Assembly: GCF_003057745.1 (NCBI RefSeq)
Contig: NZ_QBJD02000003.1
Location: 248,001-312,000 of the forward strand
DNA from: Enterobacter sp. RIT418
GTDB lineage: Bacteria > Pseudomonadota > Gammaproteobacteria > Enterobacterales > Enterobacteriaceae
DNA length: 64,000 bases
Reading direction: 5' to 3'
Positions 1-7,968 of the stretch are shown one piece after another. The notes beneath the pieces were generated by a model that was not told the origin of the DNA, ran no database searches, and saw only the letters and a program-made list of their open reading frames with translations. Numbering within the stretch: the first letter of the stretch is position 1; each line of letters opens with the position of its first letter. The translations under genes were made by a program, and so were the position numbers.

Positions 1-1128
1 CCGCAGCTCGTCTACCTCGTGGCGGTCGTTGGCGTGCATCAGCACGATCCGTCCGATACGCTCTTTCTTGCCCTTTACCGGGTTGTACACCGCATCGCCT
101 TTACGCAGGATGCCGGAATAGACGCGGATAAAGGTCAGCTGCCCGACGTACGGGTCGCTCATCAGCTTGAACGCCAGCGCCGAAAACGGTTCGTCATCGC
201 TCGGGTGACGCTCCGCGTGCTGACCTTTCTCATCCACGCCGTCGATGGCGGGCACGTCAAGCGGGGACGGCATCAGCTCGATAACCGCGTCAAGCATGCG
301 CTGCACGCCTTTGTTCTTGAAGGCGCTGCCGCACAGCATCGGCTGGATTTCACCCGAAATGGTGCGGATGCGCAGGCCCTTAATAATGTCGGCCTCGTCC
401 AGATCGCCCGTTTCCAGGTATTTATCCATTAGCGCCTCGGTGGCCTCTGCCGCCGCGGAAACCATTTTTTCTCGCCATTCACGGGCGGTGCTGACCAAAT
501 CATCCGGCACTGGGGCATAGCTAAAGGCCATGCCCTGCGTCGCATCGTCCCAGATGATGGTGCGCATCTTGATCAGATCCACCACCCCGCTGAAGCGATC
601 CTCCGCGCCAACGGGGATCGCAATCGGCACCGGATTGGCCTTCAGCCGCTCCCGCATCATCCGCACTACGCGGAAAAAATCGGCGCCGGGGCGGTCCATC
701 TTGTTGACGAACGCGAGGCGCGGCACGCGGTATTTATTCGCCTGTCGCCACACGGTTTCGGACTGCGGCTGCACGCCGCCAACGGAGTCATACACCATCA
801 CCGCGCCGTCGAGCACGCGCATGGAGCGTTCAACTTCTATGGTGAAGTCAACGTGGCCCGGGGTGTCGATGATGTTGATCCGGTGCGGCTCGTAGCTTCT
901 GTCCATGCCCGGCCAGAAGCAGCTCACGGCCGCAGAGGTAATGGTGATCCCGCGCTCCTGCTCCTGCGCCATCCAGTCGGTGGTTGCCGCGCCATCGTGT
1001 ACTTCGCCCAGCTTGTGGCTCATCCCGGTATAAAACAGGATGCGCTCGGTGGTGGTCGTTTTACCGGCATCGATATGCGCGGAGATACCGATGTTGCGAT
1101 AACGTTCGAGAGGGATGGGTCGGGGCAT
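1..1128 (-). CDS. Elongation factor G paralogue, N-terminal part (runs off window)
   Basis: Translational GTPase of the EF-G family, which moves tRNA and mRNA through the ribosome. The first 376 codons are present and the 3' part lies outside the window. Reading from the ATG at 1128, the G1 motif AHIDAGKT is at residues 17-24, the G3 motif DTPGH at 88-92 and NKMD at 142-145, with an intact switch I ([12 protein letters not shown]). A Shine-Dalgarno-like AAGGA lies about 8 nt upstream. The gene is not in the str operon: no rpsG lies upstream. Instead there is 128 bp of non-coding DNA and then a transposon. The sequence also differs at many positions from the housekeeping FusA as I remember it, so I read it as a second EF-G. 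EF-G identity is secure; its special role is unknown. Confidence 0.93.
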   Translation of the reverse strand, partial: MPRPIPLERYRNIGISAHIDAGKTTTTERILFYTGMSHKLGEVHDGAATTDWMAQEQERGITITSAAVSCFWPGMDRSYEPHRINIIDTPGHVDFTIEVERSMRVLDGAVMVYDSVGGVQPQSETVWRQANKYRVPRLAFVNKMDRPGADFFRVVRMMRERLKANPVPIAIPVGAEDRFSGVVDLIKMRTIIWDDATQGMAFSYAPVPDDLVSTAREWREKMVSAAAEATEALMDKYLETGDLDEADIIKGLRIRTISGEIQPMLCGSAFKNKGVQRMLDAVIELMPSPLDVPAIDGVDEKGQHAERHPSDDEPFSALAFKLMSDPYVGQLTFIRVYSGILRKGDAVYNPVKGKKERIGRIVLMHANDRHEVDELR

Positions 1129-1192
1129 GATAGATCCTTAGTCATTAAGACAGATGTGACGACCGGGATGGTCGCCTGTACGTTCGTTTGCT

Positions 1193-1219
1193 ATAATAGT
1201 CCTATTGTACGAGTATTAT
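1193..1219. promoter_or_regulatory. AT-rich inverted repeat upstream of the EF-G paralogue
   Basis: The 128-bp stretch between the EF-G start and the transposon contains ATAATA (1193-1198) and TATTAT (1214-1219) as an inverted repeat. The reverse complement of the left arm also reads TATTATAG, a possible -10 element for EF-G. Before the transposon arrived this would have been the shared control region of EF-G and the ArsR-type gene now at 6336. Operator function is inference. Confidence 0.25.
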
Positions 1220-1256
1220 CGAACTATTTATTCGCGATTAGCCTATCGTTGATATA

Positions 1257-1294
1257 GGGGTTCTACGCCGGAACCCCAGATTTTTCCGTTATCC
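1257..1294 (+). repeat. Left terminal inverted repeat of the transposon
   Basis: A 38-bp terminal repeat starting GGGGTTCTACGCCGGAA. It overlaps the last codons of tnpA, as is normal in Tn3 elements. It matches the right end at positions 1-17, 19-24 and 27-32. Confidence 0.9.
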
Positions 1295-4200
1295 CAGTTT
1301 CAGCCCGGCAACCAGCGCATCCAGGTCAATAATCTCATTGCTGCTCTGGAAGGTATAATGCCCGTTCAGCAAAATGTGCTGCCAGGCAACCGGTGATATT
1401 CGGGCCAGAGCTTCAATGCCCTTGGCATTGTCTTCCGCTTCCAGTCGTTCCAGCAATCGCGACAGGATCGCCGAGTTGTAATACACGATCGCGTTGGAAA
1501 TCAGCCGCCCGCACTGGTTACTGATGTCTGTTTCAATGTCATTTTTTCCGGTTAACTCCTTCTTTCCGCCGACTTTGGCCACTGCGGCACGCAGCTGGTG
1601 ATAAGATTCAATCCGGTTCTGGGAGCGCCGGATGTTGCGTTCCAGCTGCGGATCGCGCAGGTACTTCAGCGTATAGATGCTGCGTACCAGCCGATCATAT
1701 TCGAATAGTGCCTGCCGGGTCGGATTGGTCGTGGTGTATGTGCACAGTTTGCGGACCAGCGTTCCCTGCGTCATTTCTTTCAGCCCCAGCGTGGCGACGA
1801 TGCGATCGAGATTGCTTTTCTCGCGGATGATAAGGTCCCGGTCAATCTGTCCGGCGGGCTGGATCAGGCATTTTTTATAGGCCGACGGATCACTGATGCA
1901 GTACAGCTCCTGAAACTGCCGGTTCAGGCCCGTAAAATGAGGCTCAAAGCGCAGGCCAAACCAGTGCAGGATCGCAAAGTTGGCTTTATTTATGCTGTGC
2001 ATGTCGCCGGTGATGGCCGTGGGTTTCACCTCTGAGGTGTTGCGGTACCAGATATCAAAGACATGGTGGGCTTCATAGTCGTTTGTGCCAATCAGATAAC
2101 CGTTGATCGGGATGTGGTTACACAGCAGCGTGTAGGCCACCAGGCCTTTACCGCGGCCGAAGTATTTACGTGAATGCCGGGCCTTTACTGTCGGCCGCTC
2201 AATGCCAAACTTCTGCCCGTCAACGGCACCATAAAGCGTTTCCGGATCAAACGAATAGTGCGGGAAAATCGGCAGTGCCTCTATGGCATCGGTGATGCAG
2301 TCATTGGCCGTGACCAGTGAAGCCAGACGGAGGTACTGTTCGTACGTGGTTTCCAGCACATGGAACGGAATATCACTGGTTCGTGCCATCACCTGATTAC
2401 CGTGATTCATTGCCTGGGCAACGATGACTGCCATCAGGCTGTCTGCATCGGCATTCTTTTTGGCATAGCGTGGCTGCAGCGGCTTCATGGCATGAAGAAA
2501 CCGGCACTGGCCGTTAACAAACCGGAAGACGTCTGTTACATCGCAGAATGGTAACTGCTCATAAAATCGCCTCTCCTGCGCCTTATGACGGCCGACCACG
2601 GATTTATGCCAGGTCAGTTTCTGCGTTTCTTTATCGTATTCCAGATGTTTAAGCTTCCCCTGCTTCAGCTCGCGGTTGAAGGCTTTCCACTGCCGGTGCA
2701 GTTCGGACTCCAGCGCCTTGAGCTGCGATTTAACCGGCTTTTGCAAAAACGGGATATTCATTTCAGCCAGCACAGCGGCCTGTTCCCCTTCCGGCACCAG
2801 TTCATCAGAAAGATGGCGGTGGCGGAGACTATCATTGAGGTGGAATTCACCCGCCTGAAAACGCTTTCTTATCTGGCGGTAGAGCCAGAACTCATAGCGC
2901 CCGGCGTTTAGGCCTGTGGGCTCGCCATCTTCCCCGAACTCCAGTAGATACGGGCGCAGCCGCTCCGGTAATGTACCCGGCGGGCATTCCGCCAGTGACC
3001 GCTGTGAAAGCGTCTGCTTTTTGCTGAACACCATTCTGAGCCAGCTCAGCGCGTCAGCCCACGGGCTGTCGTGGACCACGCTGGTGAGATCGAGTGACAA
3101 AAATAATGGCCGCAGGTGACGCCGGATTAATGCCGTCATACCGTCCACGGCCTGCCACTACAGCGCCAGTTTACTGACGGGTTTTACACTCATGCGCTGT
3201 GCGGTGGTTTTCAGCGCCTCCCGCGGCATGATTTTCCAGGCCGACGACGGACTTCGCCAAAAGTAGTCGGGTCCGGGACGCTATCATCAACGTAAAGCGA
3301 TAACAGCCGTCCGATTTTAGACGTTTCACGCCGGTGTTTTTCCTGGACGTCAGCCAGAAGCTGTTTGGCCACGCTGCGGCTCTCATCCTCGAGCTGTTTC
3401 ATATGGAAAAACATCGCATCCACCAGGTTATCGCTGAACTGGCGGTAACGAACCCATGAATAGCACAGCAGGTAAAGGCGGGCCTGATCGGGCTTCAACT
3501 CTCGGAGATCATAAACGGTATAGAAATTTGCCAGGCTGGCGTAGTAAAGCAGATTCTGCTGAGAAATATTCAGGGCTGGCAGGATGTCGCAGGCTTTACG
3601 GTGCAATGGCGCCAGTATGGCCCGTTTTTCCCGTTCCTGGACAATCTGGCGCCAGCCGAAATCACGAGCATCCTGCCTGAGGACCGCCAGCCGGGAAAGG
3701 GTATCATCACGTTCAATCAGCGTGTTCAGACCATCGATGGTGGCGTCATCAAGCTGCTCCGTCAGGATACGCCCCAGCCGCTGCCTTTCATCAGAAAGAG
3801 TCCGGCTTACCAGCTCCTGAAGTGTGGTATAGCCAGGTCGGATGATTTTGTGCGCGTTGAGCCAGATGATCAACTCCGTGGCGACAAAGGCGGGAGTGAT
3901 ATCGCGGTGAACAATGTGGGCGGCCTGTTGTTCAAGCGGTGAAGACAGGGCCGATGACCAGGGGCGGTAACCATAGAGCGCGCAGATTTTTTCCCGCTGA
4001 GCATAGCGTTCCTGCTTATAGGGCAGTTTGTCAGGCAGTGACTCTCCGGGGAAATAACGGCTTAGGACAAAGCTGCAGTCGTCCGGAACATCGTCCCACC
4101 CGAAGCGGAAAAACAGGTGCTTGGCTTTAAAGTAAGCGATCTGGATGATGCAATACATTTGCACGTGAAGCCCCCGACGGCTGCAGGCCAGCGCCAGTTC

Positions 4201-4317
4201 GGATTCATTCAGCGCCAGAAACTCCAGTCGCTGAGCATCATCGAAGTCAGGAAGGCCATAAAGCGCCTCCTGCTCAGCGACCGAAAGAATGCTGAGGGGT
4301 TTATTTTTGTTGGCCAT
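1289..4317 (-). pseudogene. tnpA: tnpA, Tn3-family transposase, broken by frameshift and amber stop
   Basis: DDE transposase of the Tn3 family; with one missing base restored it would be about 1,009 residues, the usual size. The N-terminal part (4317-3211) reads MANKNKPLSILSVAEQEALYG and includes the N-terminal domain of the family. Near 3240 the frame is lost: the sequence reads CGTCGTCGG-CCTGGAAAATC where one extra base would restore RRAWKIMPREALK. The restored frame then meets an in-frame TAG at 3160-3158 (expected Gln in LALQWQ). The downstream part continues from about 3148 to 1289 with the catalytic residues visible: Asp in AVDGQKF, Asp in ITGDMHS and Glu in NRIESYHQLR. Two independent lesions make an active full-length product very unlikely. 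A sequencing error could explain one lesion but hardly both. Confidence 0.92.
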
Positions 4318-4377
4318 CCCTGATCCTTATGCTTATACACGCAAATGTAACATTATCATTAAAATGCAACCTTTACG

Positions 4378-4468
4378 TGTCATAAATTAAATGACGGGTA
4401 ATGTGACTATTGTTGACAGACATCAGCACCAAAATCAGAATGTCACATAATCGAACGTATATGTGACA
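4378..4468. other. Likely res site between tnpA and tnpR
   Basis: This is the non-coding gap between the divergent tnpA and tnpR genes. It holds a clear dyad at 4441-4468 with arms TGTCACATA and TATGTGACA around a 10-bp centre. Two weaker spaced half-sites lie to its left: TGTCAT with ATGAC at 4378-4395, and GTGAC with GACAG near 4403-4419. Three spaced dyads between tnpA and tnpR is the arrangement of a Tn3 resolution site. It would also hold both promoters. Subsite assignment is inference. Confidence 0.65.
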
Positions 4469-4491
4469 GGTGAAAAATTTTAATTGGTTAT

Positions 4492-5091
4492 ATGCGGGTA
4501 TCAAAAGCAGATGGTTCTCAGGCGAATGATTTACAGCGTGATGCGCTGATCGCTGCCGGCGTTGACGCTGCCCATCTTTATAAAGACCGGGCATCGGGCA
4601 AGCGAGAAGATCGCCCTGGACTTATTGCCTGTCTTAAGGCCCTACGGCCAGATGACACCCTGATTGTATGGAAACTGGATCGACTCGGGCGCGACCTTCG
4701 TCACCTCATTAATACAGTGCACGACCTGACCAGTAGAGGTATTGGTCTGAGGGTGTTGACTGGTCACGGTGCGACTATCGATACCACAACTGCTGCTGGC
4801 AAGCTTGTCTTTGGTATCTTTGCAGCACTGGCCGAGTTTGAGCGCGAACTGATTGCTGAGCGAACGACGGCAGGTCTGGCATCAGCAAGATCCCGTGGAC
4901 GGAAAGGCGGACGCCCATATAAGATGACACCCGCTAAATTGCGCCTGGCGTTGGCCTCAATGGGGAAGTCAGAAACTAAAATCAGTGCTCTATGCCAGGA
5001 GCTAGGAATCACACGCCAGACTCTGTACAGGCATGTTTCCCCAAATGGGGAGTTGCGCCCTGATGGGAAAAAACTGCTTGGCCGGGTCTGA
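4492..5091 (+). CDS. tnpR: tnpR, serine resolvase with a damaged start
   Basis: Serine recombinase that resolves Tn3 cointegrates at res. Visible features are the catalytic serine in MRVSKADG, the arginine-rich active-site segment WKLDRLGRDLRHL, the long helix region FGIFAALAEFERELIAERT, and a C-terminal helix-turn-helix (KISALCQELGITRQTLYRH). Relatives usually begin MLIGYMRVS. Here the codon expected to be ATG is ATT (4477-4479), although a good Shine-Dalgarno (AGG, 4468-4470) sits just before it. The listed start is the next ATG, which drops five residues of the first beta strand. ATT can initiate rarely, so a full-length protein is possible at low level. It is otherwise intact and ends 90 bp before the cargo gene. 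Confidence 0.85.
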   Translation: MRVSKADGSQANDLQRDALIAAGVDAAHLYKDRASGKREDRPGLIACLKALRPDDTLIVWKLDRLGRDLRHLINTVHDLTSRGIGLRVLTGHGATIDTTTAAGKLVFGIFAALAEFERELIAERTTAGLASARSRGRKGGRPYKMTPAKLRLALASMGKSETKISALCQELGITRQTLYRHVSPNGELRPDGKKLLGRV

Positions 5092-5181
5092 TTATGTACT
5101 TCTATCACCTTGATAACTCACCAGTACTGGCGACTGGAGATCATGTTTACCTTCATTGAACCGTCAAAAAGGGACAATCTC

Positions 5182-6141
5182 ATGACCATAAACATTCGGC
5201 TGACTATTGCAGTAACACTCCTTGCTGTGACGCTGCCAATATTCGCTAAAACGCCAGAAAACTTTATCTATACCAGCTCTGGCGACCTCGAAGCAGCATC
5301 TGCCATTATGGGGCGTAGCGACATTGGTGGCGCTCAGATCGTTTACAATTGGCGTTCACTCGAACCTGAGAAGAACAAATACGACTTCTCGCAGATTGAA
5401 AAGGATCTGGCTCGTCTCAGGGTAGCCAATAAAAAACTCTTCATCCAAATTCAGGACCGTTTTTTCGAACAAGATGCCCGGTACGTTCCTGATTATCTGA
5501 TGAATGACGCCCGGTATGGTGGTGGAATATCGCCACAATTTGATAATCCAGGCGAAGGGAAGCCAATTGGGGCCGGTTGGGTGGCACAGCAATGGGATCC
5601 TGCTGTACGCCAACGTTATCAGGCTTTGTTGGCAGCTATTGCAAAGCGTTTCGATGGTCAAGTCTATGGTGTGAACTTACCCGAAACAGCTATTGATCTT
5701 GACAAGAAAAAGCTACCTAAAGGATTCTCCTGCGATAACTATTTCGCAGGAGAAATGGAAAATCTCACCTTTGCGCGAAGGGTGTTCGTCAAATCACACG
5801 TAGTACAATATGTCAATTTTTGGCCGTGCGAATGGAACAACGACCACAATTACATGGGGCGGCTGTTTGAGTTTGCCAGTGCCAACAATATTGGACTTGG
5901 TGGCCCGGATATCGTCCCCAACCGCAAGGCGCAAATGAAGAACTCATATCCGTTCTTCAATAAATACAAAAGCAAGCTAGCACTCATTGCTATGGCTGTA
6001 CAGGAGCCGACCTTGACTTACAGGAACCCTAATACCGGTAAGCCATTTAGCAAGGATGAGTTTGTACAATTCGCAGAAGATTATCTCGGTGCAGATATCA
6101 TCTTCTGGAGCACGACGTCTCCCTGGTTGACTAAAAAATAG
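5182..6141 (+). CDS. Transposon cargo: secreted TIM-barrel (glycosidase-like) protein
   Basis: A 319-residue protein with a clear signal peptide (MTINIRLTIAVTLLAVTLPIFA, cleavage before KTPENF), so it is exported. The ATG at 5182 was chosen because it follows an AGGG Shine-Dalgarno and directly begins the signal peptide; in-frame codons further upstream would bury it. The mature part alternates predicted strands and helices and includes GAQIVYNWRSLEPEKNKYDF, KKLFIQIQDRFF, VYGVNLPETAID and ALIAMAVQEPTLTY. This resembles clan-A glycoside hydrolases such as the GH5/GH42 type. Glu in NLPETA and Glu in VQEPT could be the catalytic pair, but that is inference. It lies inside the transposon, downstream of tnpR and in the same direction, and its lower GC than the flanking chromosome indicates transfer. 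I do not know its substrate or family. Confidence 0.75.
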   Translation: MTINIRLTIAVTLLAVTLPIFAKTPENFIYTSSGDLEAASAIMGRSDIGGAQIVYNWRSLEPEKNKYDFSQIEKDLARLRVANKKLFIQIQDRFFEQDARYVPDYLMNDARYGGGISPQFDNPGEGKPIGAGWVAQQWDPAVRQRYQALLAAIAKRFDGQVYGVNLPETAIDLDKKKLPKGFSCDNYFAGEMENLTFARRVFVKSHVVQYVNFWPCEWNNDHNYMGRLFEFASANNIGLGGPDIVPNRKAQMKNSYPFFNKYKSKLALIAMAVQEPTLTYRNPNTGKPFSKDEFVQFAEDYLGADIIFWSTTSPWLTKK

Positions 6142-6262
6142 GTAATAGTCGCGAGATCATGTTGTAGGGTCTTTTCTGGATAAAATCGCAGCAGCAGTTG
6201 GACAACAGCACTAATAACGAGCGTAAGTTATTGTGCAGACTGGTTCGAATGTTGTCGCCTTT

Positions 6263-6300
6263 GTACCGCGGAAATTTCTGGGATTCCGGCGTAGAACCCC
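6263..6300 (-). repeat. Right terminal inverted repeat of the transposon
   Basis: Reverse complement of the left end, reading inward GGGGTTCTACGCCGGAA, with mismatches at positions 18, 25, 26 and beyond 32. The 121 bp between the cargo stop (6141) and this repeat hold no gene that I can see. Confidence 0.9.
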
Positions 6301-6335
6301 ATTTAGCTCATTCTGATGACCGATGCAGGAAAACC

Positions 6336-6635
6336 ATGATCCCAAACCATCCCGAGACTGAACAAATACTGCTGGAAAACGTCCTGTTTGCGCTGGGAAA
6401 CCCGCTGCGCCTGGCGATCGTTCGCCGCCTTGCCGACGGCAGCGAGCTAAGCTGTAACGCGCTGCGCCCGGAGGAAGTGGTCAAATCGACCATGACCCAC
6501 CACTGGCGCGTATTGCGCGATAGCGGCGTGATTTGGCAGCGCCCGCAGGGGCGTGAAAATATCATTTCGCTGCGAAGAGACGATCTGGATGCCCGCTTCC
6601 CGGGGCTGATGGACATATTGCTGAGGAAAAGCTAA
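6336..6635 (+). CDS. ArsR-type winged-helix transcriptional regulator
   Basis: A 99-residue regulator with the winged-helix core of the ArsR family: LGNPLRLAIVRRLADGS, then the recognition region VKSTMTHHWRVLRDSGVI and the wing GRENIISLRRDDL. The metal-binding CxC pair of true arsenic sensors is absent (a single Cys in LSCNAL), so it likely senses something else. The ATG at 6336 follows AGGA at 6327-6330. Upstream in-frame codons fall inside the transposon repeat and are not native. The transposon end lies only 35 bp before the start codon, so the native promoter has been displaced. Before the insertion the gene was divergent from the EF-G paralogue. Confidence 0.85.
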   Translation: MIPNHPETEQILLENVLFALGNPLRLAIVRRLADGSELSCNALRPEEVVKSTMTHHWRVLRDSGVIWQRPQGRENIISLRRDDLDARFPGLMDILLRKS

Positions 6636-6726
6636 CGCGGATATTGTATGTCGAGCAGGTAAAATTAATTGCCAAATGATTCAGTGCGCCTGCTTCCGCC
6701 GTCTGTCATATGGCAATCGCGGACGG

Positions 6727-6891
6727 TTAGAGTCGCTGCGTGGATTTAAATAAGGTACTGCAGTGAGGGCAGACAAGCTGGGCCCCTTTTTGAACGCGGG
6801 TAAAGCTGTGTTCAGAATCCTTAGAACAGTTTGGGCATGGGCATTTAACTAAATAGTTACGACGAGCTAGCGTGTTTTTACGTCCAGACAT
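6727..6891 (-). CDS. ynfU: Small zinc-ribbon protein, YnfU family
   Basis: A 54-residue basic protein with two CxxC pairs (CPCPNC and CPHC) typical of a zinc ribbon, and the conserved stretch FTRVQKGAQLVCPHCSTLFKS. It matches my memory of the YnfU zinc-binding family. The start is decided by the Shine-Dalgarno AGGAG: it abuts the ATG at 6897 but lies 6 nt before the ATG at 6891, so the product begins MSGRKNTLARR. The function is unknown in the family. The gene stands alone, transcribed away from pptA's upstream neighbours. Confidence 0.72.
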   Translation of the reverse strand: MSGRKNTLARRNYLVKCPCPNCSKDSEHSFTRVQKGAQLVCPHCSTLFKSTQRL

Positions 6892-7004
6892 AGGCATCTC
6901 CTGATTTAAGGGACTGCCACCATACACGCTAAATCAATCAGTTGCTTGCTTTTATTTTTCCACGCTCTCCTTTTAAGAGAATAATACGGCGTTCTATTCT
7001 CGTG

Positions 7005-7036
7005 TTGCCGGGCAACGCTAACCCGCCGCCCGGCAA
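7005..7036 (-). terminator. Hairpin downstream of pptA
   Basis: Nine-base arms TTGCCGGGC and GCCCGGCAA flank a 14-base loop directly after the pptA stop codon. On the minus strand the hairpin is preceded by an AT-rich run rather than followed by a U tract, so it may be a REP-like mRNA-end element as much as a terminator. Confidence 0.5.
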
Positions 7037-7041
7037 AAATT

Positions 7042-7272
7042 TTACATCGAATAACCCGGTTTTTTAATCAGCTCATCCAGCTTCGGTCCTATCTCCGTAT
7101 CCCAGACCTGCGCCTTCCAGTCCTCCTGCTGCACCTGATTCAGCGCAACCGACACGGAAGCGTCTTTGCTATTAAAATGGCGAATAATCACCTCGGCAAT
7201 ATCCGCGGCCAGCGCGGACTTTTGGTCGTCATTAAAATCGCGGGGGAAACATTTGATATTAACGTGTGGCAT
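7042..7272 (-). CDS. pptA: PptA, 4-oxalocrotonate tautomerase-like enzyme
   Basis: A 76-residue member of the tautomerase superfamily. Pro1, exposed after removal of Met ([13 protein letters not shown]), is the catalytic base in this family. The ATG at 7272 is chosen because it places Pro at position 1; an in-frame upstream ATG would destroy this. The C-terminal LIKKPGYSM matches E. coli PptA (YdcE). E. coli PptA shows phenylpyruvate tautomerase activity in vitro; its physiological substrate is not settled. It lies 37 bp downstream of yncG on the same strand and may be cotranscribed. Confidence 0.9.
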   Translation of the reverse strand: MPHVNIKCFPRDFNDDQKSALAADIAEVIIRHFNSKDASVSVALNQVQQEDWKAQVWDTEIGPKLDELIKKPGYSM

Positions 7273-7309
7273 GTGCAGGCGTCCTGTTTTTAAGTGGAAC
7301 TCCACGTTA

Positions 7310-7927
7310 TCAGATTATTTCGTTAGCTTTTAACACCCCGTGCAGTTCTGAAAGCTGGCACACCGCGTCTGCGATGGCCGCTATCTTCGGCGTGTTCGCC
7401 GCAAACCACGCGTGGCGCGGCCCCCACGTGCGCATCACCGCGAGATAGACATCAATCAGGGTGAGCTGCTCGCCCAGCGCGAACGGCGCGGCCTTCACCT
7501 GATCGTCCAGCCACAGATAGAGAGATTTTCGGTATTCAAGGCAGTGCTGCTTAAGCTGCTCCGGCGCGTCCGGCGCCCATCGTTCCGGATAATCGGCGTA
7601 GGTAAAGGTGGGATAAACGTTGGCGACCAGCCAGATCAGCAGGCGCTGAAACTGCTGGCGCTCTGCCTGCCCGACGGGTGGCGCAAGGTCCGGGCATCTG
7701 TCGAGCACCATCAGCCCAATCGCCGCCGTTTCGCTCATGATGCTGCCGTTTTCAAGCTCCAGCGTCGGCACCTGGCACAGCGGGTTCAATTTTTGCAGCC
7801 GCTCGCGCACGGGGCCGGGCTGGTCAAACCCGTCCACGTCGATGAACTGATAGGGAATGTCGGCCAGGGTCAGCATGACCTCGCTGATTGCCGAGCCCCA
7901 GCCGGGTACGCCGTAAAGTTTAATCAT
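7310..7927 (-). CDS. yncG: YncG, glutathione S-transferase-like protein
   Basis: A 205-residue GST-fold protein, the same length as E. coli YncG. The N-terminal thioredoxin-like domain ([21 protein letters not shown]) has the glutathione-site loop CQVPTLEL followed by SETAAI. The C-terminal helical domain includes [21 protein letters not shown] and [11 protein letters not shown]. It would bind or conjugate glutathione in the cytoplasm, but no substrate is known. In E. coli yncG neighbours ansP; here the two are separated by the eight-gene LLM/ABC operon, the cupin and the reductase. It starts 41 bp after the last gene of that operon and may be read through from it. Confidence 0.82.
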   Translation of the reverse strand: MIKLYGVPGWGSAISEVMLTLADIPYQFIDVDGFDQPGPVRERLQKLNPLCQVPTLELENGSIMSETAAIGLMVLDRCPDLAPPVGQAERQQFQRLLIWLVANVYPTFTYADYPERWAPDAPEQLKQHCLEYRKSLYLWLDDQVKAAPFALGEQLTLIDVYLAVMRTWGPRHAWFAANTPKIAAIADAVCQLSELHGVLKANEII

Positions 7928-7968
7928 GATGCCCCCTCAGGGTTTAAAACCCTAAGTGTAGAGCATGC

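Larger units (their letters stand above)
1257..6300. mobile_element. Tn3-family transposon, 5,044 bp, with cargo gene
   Basis: Both ends carry the same GGGG-starting inverted repeat, with 29 of the first 32 positions identical. Inside are tnpA (leftward), a res-like region, tnpR (rightward) and one cargo gene, the classic Tn3 layout with divergent tnpA and tnpR. The five bases outside the ends are ATATA (1252-1256) and ATTTA (6301-6305). These fit a 5-bp target duplication only if one base has since changed. tnpA is broken, so movement would need transposase in trans. The GC content of the right part is visibly lower than that of the host genes. I cannot name the element. Confidence 0.93.

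Noticed and set aside
19..1257. Several plus-strand ORFs of 90-137 codons
   Set aside because: They are shadows of the minus-strand EF-G gene, which has all GTPase motifs and simply lacks a stop because it runs off the window.
3171..3386. A 71-codon minus-strand ORF across the tnpA frameshift
   Set aside because: It is only the continuation of the transposase frame after the one-base deletion, ending at the amber codon.
5110..5181. Longer N-terminus for the transposon cargo protein
   Set aside because: It would place 24 polar residues before an obvious signal peptide and has no better ribosome binding site.
6198..6335. Longer N-terminus for the ArsR-type regulator
   Set aside because: The added codons lie in the transposon end and are unrelated to the family; the ATG at 6336 has its own Shine-Dalgarno.
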